DNA of 64,000 nt from Methanolobus sp. ZRKC5 (GTDB lineage: Archaea > Halobacteriota > Methanosarcinia > Methanosarcinales > Methanosarcinaceae). Both the position numbers and the translations under genes were made by a program. How positions within the stretch are numbered: position 1 is the stretch's first letter; each line of letters begins with the position of its first letter. Shown here piece by piece: positions 52,464-61,372 of the stretch. Under the pieces are notes generated by a model. The model made no database searches, was not told where the DNA came from, and was given only the letters and a program-made list of their open reading frames with translations. The stretch covers positions 1,860,001 to 1,924,000 of the forward strand of contig NZ_CP151792.1 of assembly GCF_038446525.1 (NCBI RefSeq). Reading direction: 5' to 3'.

Positions 52464-52596
52464 TTACATATGCATTACAGGTAATAAAAGTATCCTTTGT
52501 ACTGGTATGTGGTAAAAAATGTTTATGTTTGCGAGAATGATAAATTATGTAAAAGTAATTATATCATGTAACTCAATAATGTATTGGAGGATGAAT

Positions 52597-52836
52597 ATGG
52601 AAGAATTAATAGGATTTGTAACTGGTAACAAAAATCGTCAGAAATTACTTGCTTTGCTGGGTTCCAAGCATCAGCTGGATGCTGAAAAATTGGCAAAGAA
52701 TATGCATATTGCTCGTCCTTCCGTCGATAAGATCGTAGAAGAGCTCATTGATAAAGAATTAATCGAACAGGAATGCGATGTATATAAGCTTACTGAACTG
52801 GGGGAAACTTTGGAGCGCAAAGTCCATAATATCTAA
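52597..52836 (+). CDS. Small winged-helix DNA-binding protein
   Basis: A 79-residue protein. The start is ATG 52597 (MEELIGFVTGNKNRQKLL) because GGAGG lies six bases before it; the frame is open 26 codons upstream but without a ribosome site. The helix-turn-helix (LDAEKLAKNMHIARPSVDKIVEELIDKELI) and the beta wing (QECDVYKLTELGETL) fill almost the whole protein, with no effector domain. A transcriptional regulator of nearby genes is possible; its target is unknown. Confidence 0.82.
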   Translation: MEELIGFVTGNKNRQKLLALLGSKHQLDAEKLAKNMHIARPSVDKIVEELIDKELIEQECDVYKLTELGETLERKVHNI

Positions 52837-52851
52837 TTATTTTTTTCATTT

Positions 52852-54228
52852 TTAGATTAAAGTGTCAGTTCTGAGTTTTATCCCGTTTTCTGTAATTGCA
52901 TATTCTTTTATTGAGCGTTTGTGTTTTGTCCCTCTTGATTTGGTAACACACATATATCTTCGATCTCTTGCTCGGGAATTATGCAAAACGAGCACTGAAT
53001 CCATGATGGATGCTGCATCTATTTTCTCATTACCTGGGCATTCCGAAGGTGCGGTATCTGTTGTAAATAAGGATGTAATGTTCCGGCTTTTCAGGTAATT
53101 TGTCATTGAATAAAGGTAGCCTCTAAGTTCTAAATTATCAGGCATTGATAACTCAAGGTGATTGGTTCCGTCAAAGAATACTCTGTTAATATTATTCGTT
53201 TCAATATTTTCTTTTATGTTTGCAGCATGTTCCCCAGGGTATATCTCACTTGGATTGTTGCAGATAAAAAATAAAAGTCCGTCATCAATATATCTTTCCA
53301 GATCCCATCCCATTCTTTTAGCATCAAGTATCATCTGGTGCGGTGTATCTTCGAATGTGACTACTATTCCCGCTTCATTATTTTTAAGTCCCTGCATTAT
53401 GAATTGCAATCCGAATATTTTTTTTCCGGTTCCCGGGGTTCCAGCTACAAGAAGGCTGTTGTATTTTAAAAGTCCTCCATCGAACATACCATCCAGTCCG
53501 GGTATCCCTGTTCCAACTCTGGTATCGTCCAACGTTATCTTTTTTTCCGGTTTCAGGTGTGGGTACACGGCAAAGCCAGTTGAATTGATGTTATACAGAT
53601 ACTTACGGGAGGTAATCTCTGAGCGTATTCCCGGATCGAGCCCTCTCATTTTAATAAACTCCATTCGATGGTCTGCTTTGGAGTTACTGTCTTCTCTTGT
53701 GAGGTAAATAATACCATCTGAGAGGTGGCTGACTACGGAATTATGTAACTCTGTCTTTAAAAGTTCTCCAACAAGGAATGTAAGCATATTCCTTTCCTGA
53801 AGCATGGAGTCAAGTGTATAGAAAAATCTTCTTTTTTCCTGTTCGATAAATCCAAAACCAAGTGGTGTAACAGGGTCAATTACCAGTCTGTCAGGTTTAA
53901 CTGATTCTATTATGTTTCCAATCTCGATCAAAGTTGTTAAAGGGTCCTTCTCTGCAAGTTGCCTGTTCATTGGATGTACTTCAAAAGAGTTGTCAAAGAA
54001 ATCAAGCGTTGAATTGTACATCTTCAGTTTTTCAGTACTTTCTGTCGTAATAGGTATGTAGAGTGCTTTCTCCCCTTTTTTGGAAGCATTTGAAAGCATC
54101 TGCAGTGACATAATCGTCTTGCCCACTCCTGCTGTTCCTGCGACCAGGATTGTAGAGGGGGACATCATTCCACCCAAAATTTCGTCAAGCCCTTTGATAC
54201 CACACGATATGCTTTTTAACCCGTCCAT
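52852..54228 (-). CDS. KaiC-like ATPase with two RecA domains
   Basis: A 458-residue protein of the KaiC/RadA-like group with two tandem RecA-type ATPase domains. Domain 1 has Walker A AGTAGVGKT (residues ~30-38) and domain 2 AGTPGTGKK (~262-270), the latter ending in Lys-Lys where KaiC has Lys-Thr/Ser, so ATP use in domain 2 may differ. Walker B-like LVIDPVTPLG and RVFFDGTNHL follow. In archaea such proteins act in signalling and motility, but the partner here is unknown. It converges with the winged-helix gene. Confidence 0.85.
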   Translation of the reverse strand: MDGLKSISCGIKGLDEILGGMMSPSTILVAGTAGVGKTIMSLQMLSNASKKGEKALYIPITTESTEKLKMYNSTLDFFDNSFEVHPMNRQLAEKDPLTTLIEIGNIIESVKPDRLVIDPVTPLGFGFIEQEKRRFFYTLDSMLQERNMLTFLVGELLKTELHNSVVSHLSDGIIYLTREDSNSKADHRMEFIKMRGLDPGIRSEITSRKYLYNINSTGFAVYPHLKPEKKITLDDTRVGTGIPGLDGMFDGGLLKYNSLLVAGTPGTGKKIFGLQFIMQGLKNNEAGIVVTFEDTPHQMILDAKRMGWDLERYIDDGLLFFICNNPSEIYPGEHAANIKENIETNNINRVFFDGTNHLELSMPDNLELRGYLYSMTNYLKSRNITSLFTTDTAPSECPGNEKIDAASIMDSVLVLHNSRARDRRYMCVTKSRGTKHKRSIKEYAITENGIKLRTDTLI

Positions 54229-54315
54229 TCTATCTTCTTTCTGAGTTTGGTTCGATTATTTTTCTATTCGTTAATTTAATATATACTTTTATATAATTAC
54301 TTGTTGGTGAATAAT

Positions 54316-54459
54316 GTGAACTACAGATGTCCGCTTTGTGAAGGAAAAATGAATCGTTGGAGATATCCTGTACTTAAAAGACATGATCATTTTGGCCGCA
54401 CACTTGCAATCTATAAATGTGTGGAATGCGGCCATGAAGAAACGTATCCGGATATTTAG
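54316..54459 (+). CDS. 47-residue zinc-ribbon protein
   Basis: GTG 54316 opens MNYRCPLCEGKMNRWRYPVL and stops at 54459. Two CxxC pairs, CPLC and CVEC, 28 residues apart, form one zinc ribbon, and GGTGA lies five bases before the start. It lies divergently from the two-domain KaiC-like gene (54228) and overlaps the last bases of the second KaiC-like gene (54456). Too small for most gene finders, but the cysteine spacing and ribosome site make it credible. Role unknown. Confidence 0.7.
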   Translation: MNYRCPLCEGKMNRWRYPVLKRHDHFGRTLAIYKCVECGHEETYPDI

Positions 54460-55235
54460 AACATTGAATATACTTCTTCGTGAGGATGGATTACAAATCC
54501 GTTAGGGGTTATGTCATAGGGGTGGATCTTCTTACTGTGGTCCGACCCTCTCATTTTGTATATCTCCATACTTCTCATTCTTACGTTCTCATGTCTTTTG
54601 TAATAGAGTACGATAGTACCGTCTGTAACAAAATTCTCAACTCCGAACCTGGATGGTTTTGATTCATCTATAAGTTCACATGTCATCATCGATGTCAGGC
54701 CTATGACTTCAAGTGTTGTGCTGAGCTTGAGGAGTTCTATCCTTATTTTTGCCGGGTCCTGAAGGTAGAAACTAACAGATGTCGTTGAATCAATAAGTGC
54801 ACGTTTGGCATTTATTTCCTCCTGAGTGGCTATGATCTGGTCCATCATGGACCTTATTTCAAAGGGCCGCACATCCACGTACTTTTCTTGTGATGGTATG
54901 CCTATCTTGGTGGAACAGGCGTCGATGATGACAAGTTTATTCTCATCTTCGAGTGCTTGCAGATCCCATCCTAATTTGAGAACGTTCTCTCTTATTTGTT
55001 CCGGCCTTTCTTCAGTTGCAACGATTATCCCATTTTCGCCGTATTTAGTAATTCCATTGTAAATGAATTGTATCGAAAAATTAGTTTTACCGGCGCCTGA
55101 TGTGCCGGATATGAGGTATGTCCTGTCTCTGATAAGACCTCCTCCGCACAACTCATCAAATCCTGGTATGCCCGTTTTGACACGATTTGCCTCATCTTCC
55201 ATTGATATTTCTTCAGAAACTGCGCCATCGTACAT
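54456..55235 (-). CDS. KaiC-like single-domain ATPase (RadA/KaiC family)
   Basis: A 259-residue RecA-type ATPase with Walker A SGTSGAGKT (residues ~43-51), the FDELCGGGL segment that begins such domains, Walker B-like KRALIDSTTS and the C-terminal block YKMRGSDHSKKIHPYDITPNG shared with KaiC-type proteins. It is separated from the larger KaiC-like gene only by the zinc-ribbon gene and the 54229-54315 gap. A signalling or regulatory role is the general expectation for these proteins. Confidence 0.87.
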   Translation of the reverse strand: MYDGAVSEEISMEDEANRVKTGIPGFDELCGGGLIRDRTYLISGTSGAGKTNFSIQFIYNGITKYGENGIIVATEERPEQIRENVLKLGWDLQALEDENKLVIIDACSTKIGIPSQEKYVDVRPFEIRSMMDQIIATQEEINAKRALIDSTTSVSFYLQDPAKIRIELLKLSTTLEVIGLTSMMTCELIDESKPSRFGVENFVTDGTIVLYYKRHENVRMRSMEIYKMRGSDHSKKIHPYDITPNGFVIHPHEEVYSMF

Positions 55236-55325
55236 CTTATTATTTCGCTCCTTGTGATAATTGCGTGATAAAGTGAATTGAAAAGGTTATACATATATTA
55301 GTTTTATTTTATGTTTATTTTATGT

Positions 55326-55724
55326 TATCATATATATAAATATGTTGAATTATGATTATTGTAGTGGCCGTGAATATAGCTTTCTTTCTTAAAAAACTAT
55401 ATGGCAATCTGTGAACATTATCGGTGTGTTCCTTTGTATTTTCCCTGCAGTTTATCTGCTAACTTCGACATTTACCGTCAATTGCATCGATGTTTGCCAA
55501 TGCAATGCGATAATTGTTTCATATTGGACCACAAAAGATTTAATACGGCAATCGTTTAATAGAACACTTGTAATCCAATATGACGGGATTAGGAGGGTGA
55601 TGAAGTCTCCTTCGGCAATGAACGAATCTTTGTGTTTGTTTTTTTGTCTGAAGTTAATATGGCGATAATACGCTTTATTTCTGATTCTCACTCTTATATC
55701 ATAGAATAAATACGGAGGAAAATA
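55326..55724 (+). promoter_or_regulatory. S-layer gene promoter and long structured 5' leader
   Basis: A TATA box (TATATATAAA, about 55328) predicts a start near 55355, leaving a leader of about 370 nt. It holds three perfect inverted repeats: ATTGCAT-N12-ATGCAAT (55481-55506), TCATATTGGA-N45-TCCAATATGA (55519-55583) and TAATCC-N9-GGATTA (55571-55591); the last two share bases and are alternatives. A 22-residue frame (ATG 55601, MKSPSAMNESLCLFF) starts just after AGGAGG and may be a leader peptide. The frame drawn across 55411-55668 is otherwise unsupported. Long stable leaders are expected for a very abundant protein. Confidence 0.5.
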
Positions 55725-57734
55725 ATGAAAAGATTTACAACTATCGCATTAGTTGCTCTTATTGCTCTTGCAGCATTAATCGTGCCTGCAAGCGCTGTAG
55801 ACGCAACAATAGAAGTGCGCAGTGAAGTTTTCAGTGGTGACAACTTCAGTGACATTTTCGACACAGTAGGCGGAAACATTGAAATTAATTCAACAAACTT
55901 TGCAGGTTTCTGGTATGACATTGATGATAACCTTGCAAGTGAAACTCTTACAATCTTAAACAACTCTGCGCTGGTATCAGGCGAGACTATTGATGAGGAA
56001 GGTCTATGGTACAATGCAACTATTGTACAGGCAGACTATACAGCAGAATTCGCTAACGAGACTCCAGATGATGACAACAGCACATTCCCACTTATCGGAC
56101 TCTTCGCTGAGTCATATGTTGCAACAGCTGATGATGATGCAGGCGAGCTTGTAAAGCTTCTGCTCGACACAGATGACAAGTACACACTCAGGACCGGTTC
56201 CGCACTCGAACTCGCAGAAGGCTATGAGCTCACTGCAAAGCAGATTGATGTAGAAGGTGACAAGGTCTGGATGGAACTCTCCAAGGACGGAGAATTCGTT
56301 GAGGATGAAGTAATTTCAATGCCAACAAATGGTGATGCAGCAACTTGGGACTACGATGCAGATGTCGGAGACCAGGATGATGTAATCGTCTTCAGAGTAC
56401 TCATTACTGATGTATTCCAGGGTCAGGTAGACAGCCTCGCAGTTGTTGAAGGTATCTGGCTCCTTGACTACGAGAACATTCTCGAGATAGACTCTGCTGA
56501 TGAATTCGGAGAATTTGAAGTCAATGCTGTATCCAGCACCATTTCAATGTTCAACTCCGGTACACTTACACTTTCAGATGACAAGGACATTGATCTTGCA
56601 GAAGGCCTAATGATCACCACTGCAGACTCTGATCTTAGATTTGCTCTTGTGAAGGAATACACCGAGCCTGGAACATACGAGGTTAGAGGATCTGTTGCAG
56701 TAGCTACTGATTCATGGACCGCAAATGATTTTGCAGGTTTCTGGTATGACCTTGATGACGATGAATCTTCAGAAACACTTTCAATCACTGTTGATGGCGA
56801 AACCGTTGACGAAGAAGACCTCTGGTATAACACAACCATTGTACAGACTTCATACACAGCAGACTTCGCTAACGAGACTCCAGATGATGACAACAGCACA
56901 TTCCCAATTATTGGACTCTTTGCACAGGAATATGTTGCAACAGCTGATGATGATGCAGGTGAGCTTGTAAAGCTTCTGCTCGACACAGATGACAAGTACA
57001 CACTCAGGACCGGGTCCGCACTCGAACTTGCAGAAGGCTATGAGCTCACTGCAAAGCAGATCGATGTAGAAGGTGACAAGGTCTGGATGGAACTCTCCAA
57101 GGACGGGGAATTCATTGAGGATGAAGTTGTTGATGTCAGCAGCGGTAACCCAGTTACCTGGGACTACGATGCAGATGTCGGAGACAAGGATGACGTAATT
57201 GTCTTCAGAGTACTCATTACTGATGTATTCCAGGGTCAGGTAGACAGCCTCGCAGTTGTTGAAGGTATCTGGCTCCTTGACTACGAGAACATTCTCGAGA
57301 TAGACTCTGCTGATGAATTCGGGGAACTTGAAGTCGACGCTGTAGCCAGCACCATTTCAATGTTCAACTCTGGCACACTCACTTTGTCACAAGACAAGGA
57401 AATCGAACTCGCAGAAGGCTTCATGCTCAAGACCGCAGACTCAACTGATCTCAGATACTACCCATTCGTCGAGAGAACAATCGGTGAAGGAATGGAAGTA
57501 GTTGAAGGCGATGGTGACGAAGGCGTAGATGAAGAAATGCCTGGTGATGAAGTAGTCGAAGGCGAGGGTGACGAAGTCGTAGAAGAAACCCCAGCTGAAG
57601 ATGAAACACCTGTAGAAGATGATACTGAAGTAGAAGAAGAAGACACTGAAGAACCTGCAGAATCCCCTGGATTCGAAGCAGTATTCGCAGTAGCTGGTCT
57701 TCTCGCAGTAGCATACCTCGTTAGAAGAAACTAA
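55725..57734 (+). CDS. Major S-layer protein with two duplicated domains and PGF-type C-terminus
   Basis: The likely main surface-layer protein, 669 very acidic residues. Signal peptide MKRFTTIALVALIALAALIVPASA is cut near residue 24. Two S-layer domains (residues ~40-310 and ~325-590) share FAGFWYDxDD, LWYNxTIVQ, ANETPDDDNSTFPxIGLFA and a nearly identical C-terminal half (TGSALELAEGYELTAKQIDV onward). An acidic Glu/Asp/Pro stalk (~595-640) leads to ESPGFEAVFAVAGLLAVAYLVRRN, a PGF-CTERM signal for archaeosortase processing and lipid anchoring. GGAGG lies six bases before the ATG. This two-domain form is the known Methanosarcina S-layer type. Confidence 0.94.
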   Translation: MKRFTTIALVALIALAALIVPASAVDATIEVRSEVFSGDNFSDIFDTVGGNIEINSTNFAGFWYDIDDNLASETLTILNNSALVSGETIDEEGLWYNATIVQADYTAEFANETPDDDNSTFPLIGLFAESYVATADDDAGELVKLLLDTDDKYTLRTGSALELAEGYELTAKQIDVEGDKVWMELSKDGEFVEDEVISMPTNGDAATWDYDADVGDQDDVIVFRVLITDVFQGQVDSLAVVEGIWLLDYENILEIDSADEFGEFEVNAVSSTISMFNSGTLTLSDDKDIDLAEGLMITTADSDLRFALVKEYTEPGTYEVRGSVAVATDSWTANDFAGFWYDLDDDESSETLSITVDGETVDEEDLWYNTTIVQTSYTADFANETPDDDNSTFPIIGLFAQEYVATADDDAGELVKLLLDTDDKYTLRTGSALELAEGYELTAKQIDVEGDKVWMELSKDGEFIEDEVVDVSSGNPVTWDYDADVGDKDDVIVFRVLITDVFQGQVDSLAVVEGIWLLDYENILEIDSADEFGELEVDAVASTISMFNSGTLTLSQDKEIELAEGFMLKTADSTDLRYYPFVERTIGEGMEVVEGDGDEGVDEEMPGDEVVEGEGDEVVEETPAEDETPVEDDTEVEEEDTEEPAESPGFEAVFAVAGLLAVAYLVRRN

Positions 57735-57745
57735 ATATCTAAACT

Positions 57746-57780
57746 AAAGAAGGGTTAATCCCTTCTTTTAACCTTTTTTT
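57746..57780 (+). terminator. S-layer gene terminator
   Basis: A perfect 9-base stem AAAGAAGGG-TTAAT-CCCTTCTTT followed by TAACC and a run of T to 57780, 12 bases after the S-layer stop. It is a textbook terminator for a strongly expressed gene. Confidence 0.75.
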
Positions 57781-57810
57781 TATGATTGATTTTTTTAAAG
57801 AGGTGTAACC

Positions 57811-58383
57811 ATGCTTAAAAAAGTCTTTTTGGTTCTAATAATTAGTATTTTAATGTTATCAATCTCCGGTTGCACGGACAAGGTTGTTGAAGAAAGTCTT
57901 GTAGACACAGGTGTTGTCACAAATACTATCTCAGACGATGCCAGTAGTCAGAGTCTTATGCCTATTGATGATCTATCCGAAAACTACGAGTTTCTTGGTT
58001 CCCGTGACCTATCTGCTGAAAAAGTAGGGAGTGAATACATTTCAGTAGAAGGTATCGAAGGTGGTTCAGAAGGTCTTTATATATATCTGAATTCCACAGA
58101 TCTTTATATCGATGTTATAGAAATGAACAGCTCATCTTCGGCTGAAGAGTTTATAGTCCAGTATAAGGCAGGGTTCAGAGAATTATCTTCAGGATCACGC
58201 TTTACAGAAGAATCCATTAGTGATCATTCTACTGTAAGAATACTTGAATATGTTACAATTGATAAGGCCAATATTCCCAGATACACTTACATCTGGAGCA
58301 ACGATAAGTTTGTCTTTGTTGTAGGTGGTGCAACAGATGATTATGTTGTTTTGAGTGAGTTGGCTGAAGCAACGGGATATTAA
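57811..58383 (+). CDS. Lipoprotein of unknown function
   Basis: A 190-residue exported lipoprotein: hydrophobic signal MLKKVFLVLIISILMLS with lipobox SISGC and the lipidated Cys at residue 21. The mature part is Ser/Glu/Asp rich with a KxGSEYISVEGIEGG region and a beta-rich C-terminus. GAGGTG lies five bases before the ATG. It follows the S-layer terminator by 30 bp. No family is recognised; similar surface lipoproteins occur in methanogens. Confidence 0.75.
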   Translation: MLKKVFLVLIISILMLSISGCTDKVVEESLVDTGVVTNTISDDASSQSLMPIDDLSENYEFLGSRDLSAEKVGSEYISVEGIEGGSEGLYIYLNSTDLYIDVIEMNSSSSAEEFIVQYKAGFRELSSGSRFTEESISDHSTVRILEYVTIDKANIPRYTYIWSNDKFVFVVGGATDDYVVLSELAEATGY

Positions 58384-58474
58384 CCCGTGCCATTTTTTTT
58401 TGATTTTTCTGTTAACTGTTGGCTTTTTCAATCGATATGCTTTAATATAACTTTGTCCTTTTACATGCTGCACT

Positions 58475-58585
58475 GCCCGGGTAGCCTAGTTGGTTGGGGC
58501 GCCAGACTCATAGGGAATAAAATTCCGTGCGTCCAAAATCTCCTGAGATATCTGGAGGTCGCGTGTTCGAGTCACGCTCCGGGCA
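58475..58585 (+). tRNA. tRNA-Met (anticodon CAT) with a 37 nt intron
   Basis: Acceptor arms GCCCGGG/TCCGGGC and the T arm GCGTG-TTCGAGT-CACGC enclose an anticodon stem CCAGA/TCTGG. The anticodon loop reads CTCATA then A, interrupted after position 37 by an intron at 58513-58549, the standard archaeal site. Spliced length is 74 nt. Position and acceptor sequence point to elongator Met; tRNA-Ile with a modified CAT cannot be excluded. No CCA is encoded. Confidence 0.9.
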
Positions 58586-58651
58586 TTCATTTTTTTTATC
58601 TTTTTACATTTCAACGCAAAGCATATATGCTGCAAACCTGTAAGGTAATTC

Positions 58652-61372
58652 ATGAACTTCCAGATACTGGATGCTGATTATGTGGGGCATGAAAGTGGCC
58701 CAGTGATACGTCTTTTCGGAAGAGCTGAAGACGGTAAAAGCGTCTGCTGTTTTGTACCCGGATTTGAACCGTACTTCTATATCAGTGCTGAAGGGGAGCT
58801 CGATGAACTCTCCACTATGCTCAAGGAACGGTTCGATGTGATAAGAAAAGTAGACATCATTCCTAAGTTTGAACCCATTGGATTCCAGGTCTCTAAAAAA
58901 CCCATGCTAAGGGTAACTACAATGGAACCGCGTAATGTTCCTGAAATACGTGATGATGTGCTTACACTTCCAGGTGTAAAAGAGGTATATGAGACCGATA
59001 TACTTTTCAGAAATCGCTTTCTAATAGACCGGGACTTGCATGGGATGGGATGGGTTACAGCAGACTCAGTTTCTGAGAGTCCCTTTTCCCGCGATAAAAT
59101 TTATTGTGATTCAGTTTTCACTGCTTCTTCACTTGAGGAGATAGAAAAACTATCAATTGCTCCTCTTAAATATCTGTCATTTGATATTGAGTGTCTTCCT
59201 ATAGGGGGCTCCATGCCTGTTCCGGAAACATCTCCTGTGATAATGGTGAGCATGTCATTCAGCCCTGCATTCGAGGGTAATGATACTATTGTCCTTGTTG
59301 CAAAAAAGGTTGAAGGAGTAAGTGCTGATGTTGAATGTTTCGATTCGGAAACTTTAATGTTGAATCGCTTTTTTGAGATATTTCAGGAATACGATGCAGA
59401 TGTCGTATCTGGCTATAATATTAATGGATTTGACATTCCTTACATTGCAGATAGGGTGACTATGCTTGCAGGTTCTGGGAAAAATGTAAGATCATCAGTG
59501 GGTCGTGACGGAAGGATTCTTAGCTATCGTAAGATAGGCAATCGGACCATGGTCTCTATTCCCGGAAGAGTTGTGGTGGATACGCTTCCATTAATAAGAA
59601 GCCAGTACAGCCTTAAACGCTACACTCTAAGGAACGTCGCAAAGGAACTTCTTGATAAGGAAAAACTCGATGTGGCACCATCTGATATGGAAGAATACTG
59701 GAATGACTCCGGGGAAAAAGTGCTTAAATTCATAGATTATTCACGCAGGGATTCTGAGCTTGCCATGGAGCTGCTACTGAAGCTGCAACTTCTTGATAAG
59801 CACATTGCTATAGCTCAGGTAAGTGGTTCTTTAATTCAGGAAGTAGTGGATGGCGGACAGACATCTATGGTAGATAACTTGCTTTTAAGGGAATATGGTA
59901 AGCAGGGTAGGGTAATTCCTCCAAAACCCAATGATGACCTTGTTTTCCTGAGAAATCGTAGCAGTGAAGGTCTCAAAGGTGGGGCAGTCCTTGAGCCAAA
60001 ACGTGGTCTTCTTGAAAACGTTGTAATTCTTGATTACAAATCACTTTATCCAACTATTATGATGGCTCATAATCTCTGTTATACCACAGTTGTAGAGCAG
60101 GACCGGCCGGATGGGGGAACTGTAAAACCTCCTTCGGGTGGGGAGTTTGTGTCTGCCGAAGTCTCAAAAGGCATAATGCCTTCTATTCTTGAAAGGTTAC
60201 TGCAGCAAAGAGTAGAGACCAAGGTAAAGATGAAAAATGCATCAAATGATTCGGAATATCGTGTTCTTGATGCCACTCAGCTTGCTTTGAAGATATTACT
60301 CAACAGTTTTTATGGTTATTCAGGTTATACGAGGGCAAGGTTATACAGCCTTGCTCTTGCAAATGCTGTAACAAGCTTTGGAAGGAATAACATTCTCGAT
60401 ACTCGTGCCCTTATCAATGGCACTATCAGTAAGGTTATACTGAGGGATGGTTCTGCGTATTTCACTGAAGAGCTTTCTTCTATCAGCAACGATGATAATA
60501 TTGTATCCCTATCAGTGGTTTATGGTGATACTGACAGTGTATTTGTTCAGTGCAGCTCTAAAACGGAAGTCTCTCTTGATGATGCCGGGCTTGTAGGTAG
60601 CAGGATTGCAGCAACCGTTTCTGCTTCACTTCCAGATCCGATGGAGCTCGAGTTTGAATCTATTGCAAAACGTGCATTGTTCATCGCTAAGAAACGGTAT
60701 GCTATATGGGTGTTTGAACGATCGGGTGATGAATGGAAAGATGGCATAAAGGTCAAGGGAATGGAAACTGTTCGCAGGGACTGGTGCGGTCTTACTTCTA
60801 AGACCCTGAACAAAATCCTTGGAATGGTTCTTAAGGAAGGCAATATAGATGGTGCTGTCCATCATGTGCGCAGTGTTGTTGATGGTGTGAGAAATATCGA
60901 TGTAAAGAATGATTCTGATATTATCGATGATCTAACTATGACTCGTATGTTCTCTAAAAAAGCTACGAGTTATAAGAACAAACAGCCTCATTTGACAGTT
61001 GCAGAAAAAATAGAGCGCAGGACAGGTTCTCCTCCTCCTGTGGGGGAGCGCATACCATTTGTAATAGTGGCAGGAAAAGACATGTTTGTAAACCGCGCTG
61101 AAGACCCTGAATACGTCAGGGAGAACAATATTCCCATTGATGTGGACTATTACATAAAGAAGCAATTGCTGCCACCAGTGGAGCGGATACTTGGTGTATT
61201 CGGGGTTGATATTGCAAATCTGGACTATGACTCCAAACAAAAGGGCCTGTTCGACTTTTCAGATAAGCCACAGGATTCTCCCATCAAACGCATTAACAAA
61301 AAAGAGGTGGAGGTTCAATCTCCACAGCCATCAGAAGAAAAGAAATCCCAAAGCTCCCTGTTTGATTTTTAA
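58652..61372 (+). CDS. polB: DNA polymerase B
   Basis: A 906-residue family B replicative polymerase. Exonuclease motifs are SFDIECLP (ExoI, ~176), GYNINGFDIPY (ExoII, ~253) and YSRRDSELA (ExoIII, ~367); polymerase motifs are DYKSLYPTIMMAHN (motif A, ~459), KILLNSFYGYSGY (motif B, ~547) and VYGDTDSVFV (motif C, ~625). The C-terminus ends QSSLFDF, a PCNA-interacting peptide, and a second similar KGLFDF lies about 40 residues earlier. No intein interrupts the motifs. AGGT lies five bases before the ATG. It converges with phoU, overlapping its end by four bases. Confidence 0.97.
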   Translation: MNFQILDADYVGHESGPVIRLFGRAEDGKSVCCFVPGFEPYFYISAEGELDELSTMLKERFDVIRKVDIIPKFEPIGFQVSKKPMLRVTTMEPRNVPEIRDDVLTLPGVKEVYETDILFRNRFLIDRDLHGMGWVTADSVSESPFSRDKIYCDSVFTASSLEEIEKLSIAPLKYLSFDIECLPIGGSMPVPETSPVIMVSMSFSPAFEGNDTIVLVAKKVEGVSADVECFDSETLMLNRFFEIFQEYDADVVSGYNINGFDIPYIADRVTMLAGSGKNVRSSVGRDGRILSYRKIGNRTMVSIPGRVVVDTLPLIRSQYSLKRYTLRNVAKELLDKEKLDVAPSDMEEYWNDSGEKVLKFIDYSRRDSELAMELLLKLQLLDKHIAIAQVSGSLIQEVVDGGQTSMVDNLLLREYGKQGRVIPPKPNDDLVFLRNRSSEGLKGGAVLEPKRGLLENVVILDYKSLYPTIMMAHNLCYTTVVEQDRPDGGTVKPPSGGEFVSAEVSKGIMPSILERLLQQRVETKVKMKNASNDSEYRVLDATQLALKILLNSFYGYSGYTRARLYSLALANAVTSFGRNNILDTRALINGTISKVILRDGSAYFTEELSSISNDDNIVSLSVVYGDTDSVFVQCSSKTEVSLDDAGLVGSRIAATVSASLPDPMELEFESIAKRALFIAKKRYAIWVFERSGDEWKDGIKVKGMETVRRDWCGLTSKTLNKILGMVLKEGNIDGAVHHVRSVVDGVRNIDVKNDSDIIDDLTMTRMFSKKATSYKNKQPHLTVAEKIERRTGSPPPVGERIPFVIVAGKDMFVNRAEDPEYVRENNIPIDVDYYIKKQLLPPVERILGVFGVDIANLDYDSKQKGLFDFSDKPQDSPIKRINKKEVEVQSPQPSEEKKSQSSLFDF

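Noticed and set aside
52519-52596. N-terminal extension of the winged-helix gene
   Set aside because: No ribosome site, while GGAGG lies six bases before the internal ATG at 52597.
55411-55668. An 85-residue frame before the S-layer gene
   Set aside because: Only its last 22 residues have a plausible ribosome site; the remainder is leader sequence with stem-loops.
58652-61372. Intein in DNA polymerase B
   Set aside because: Motifs A, B and C are uninterrupted and total length is normal.
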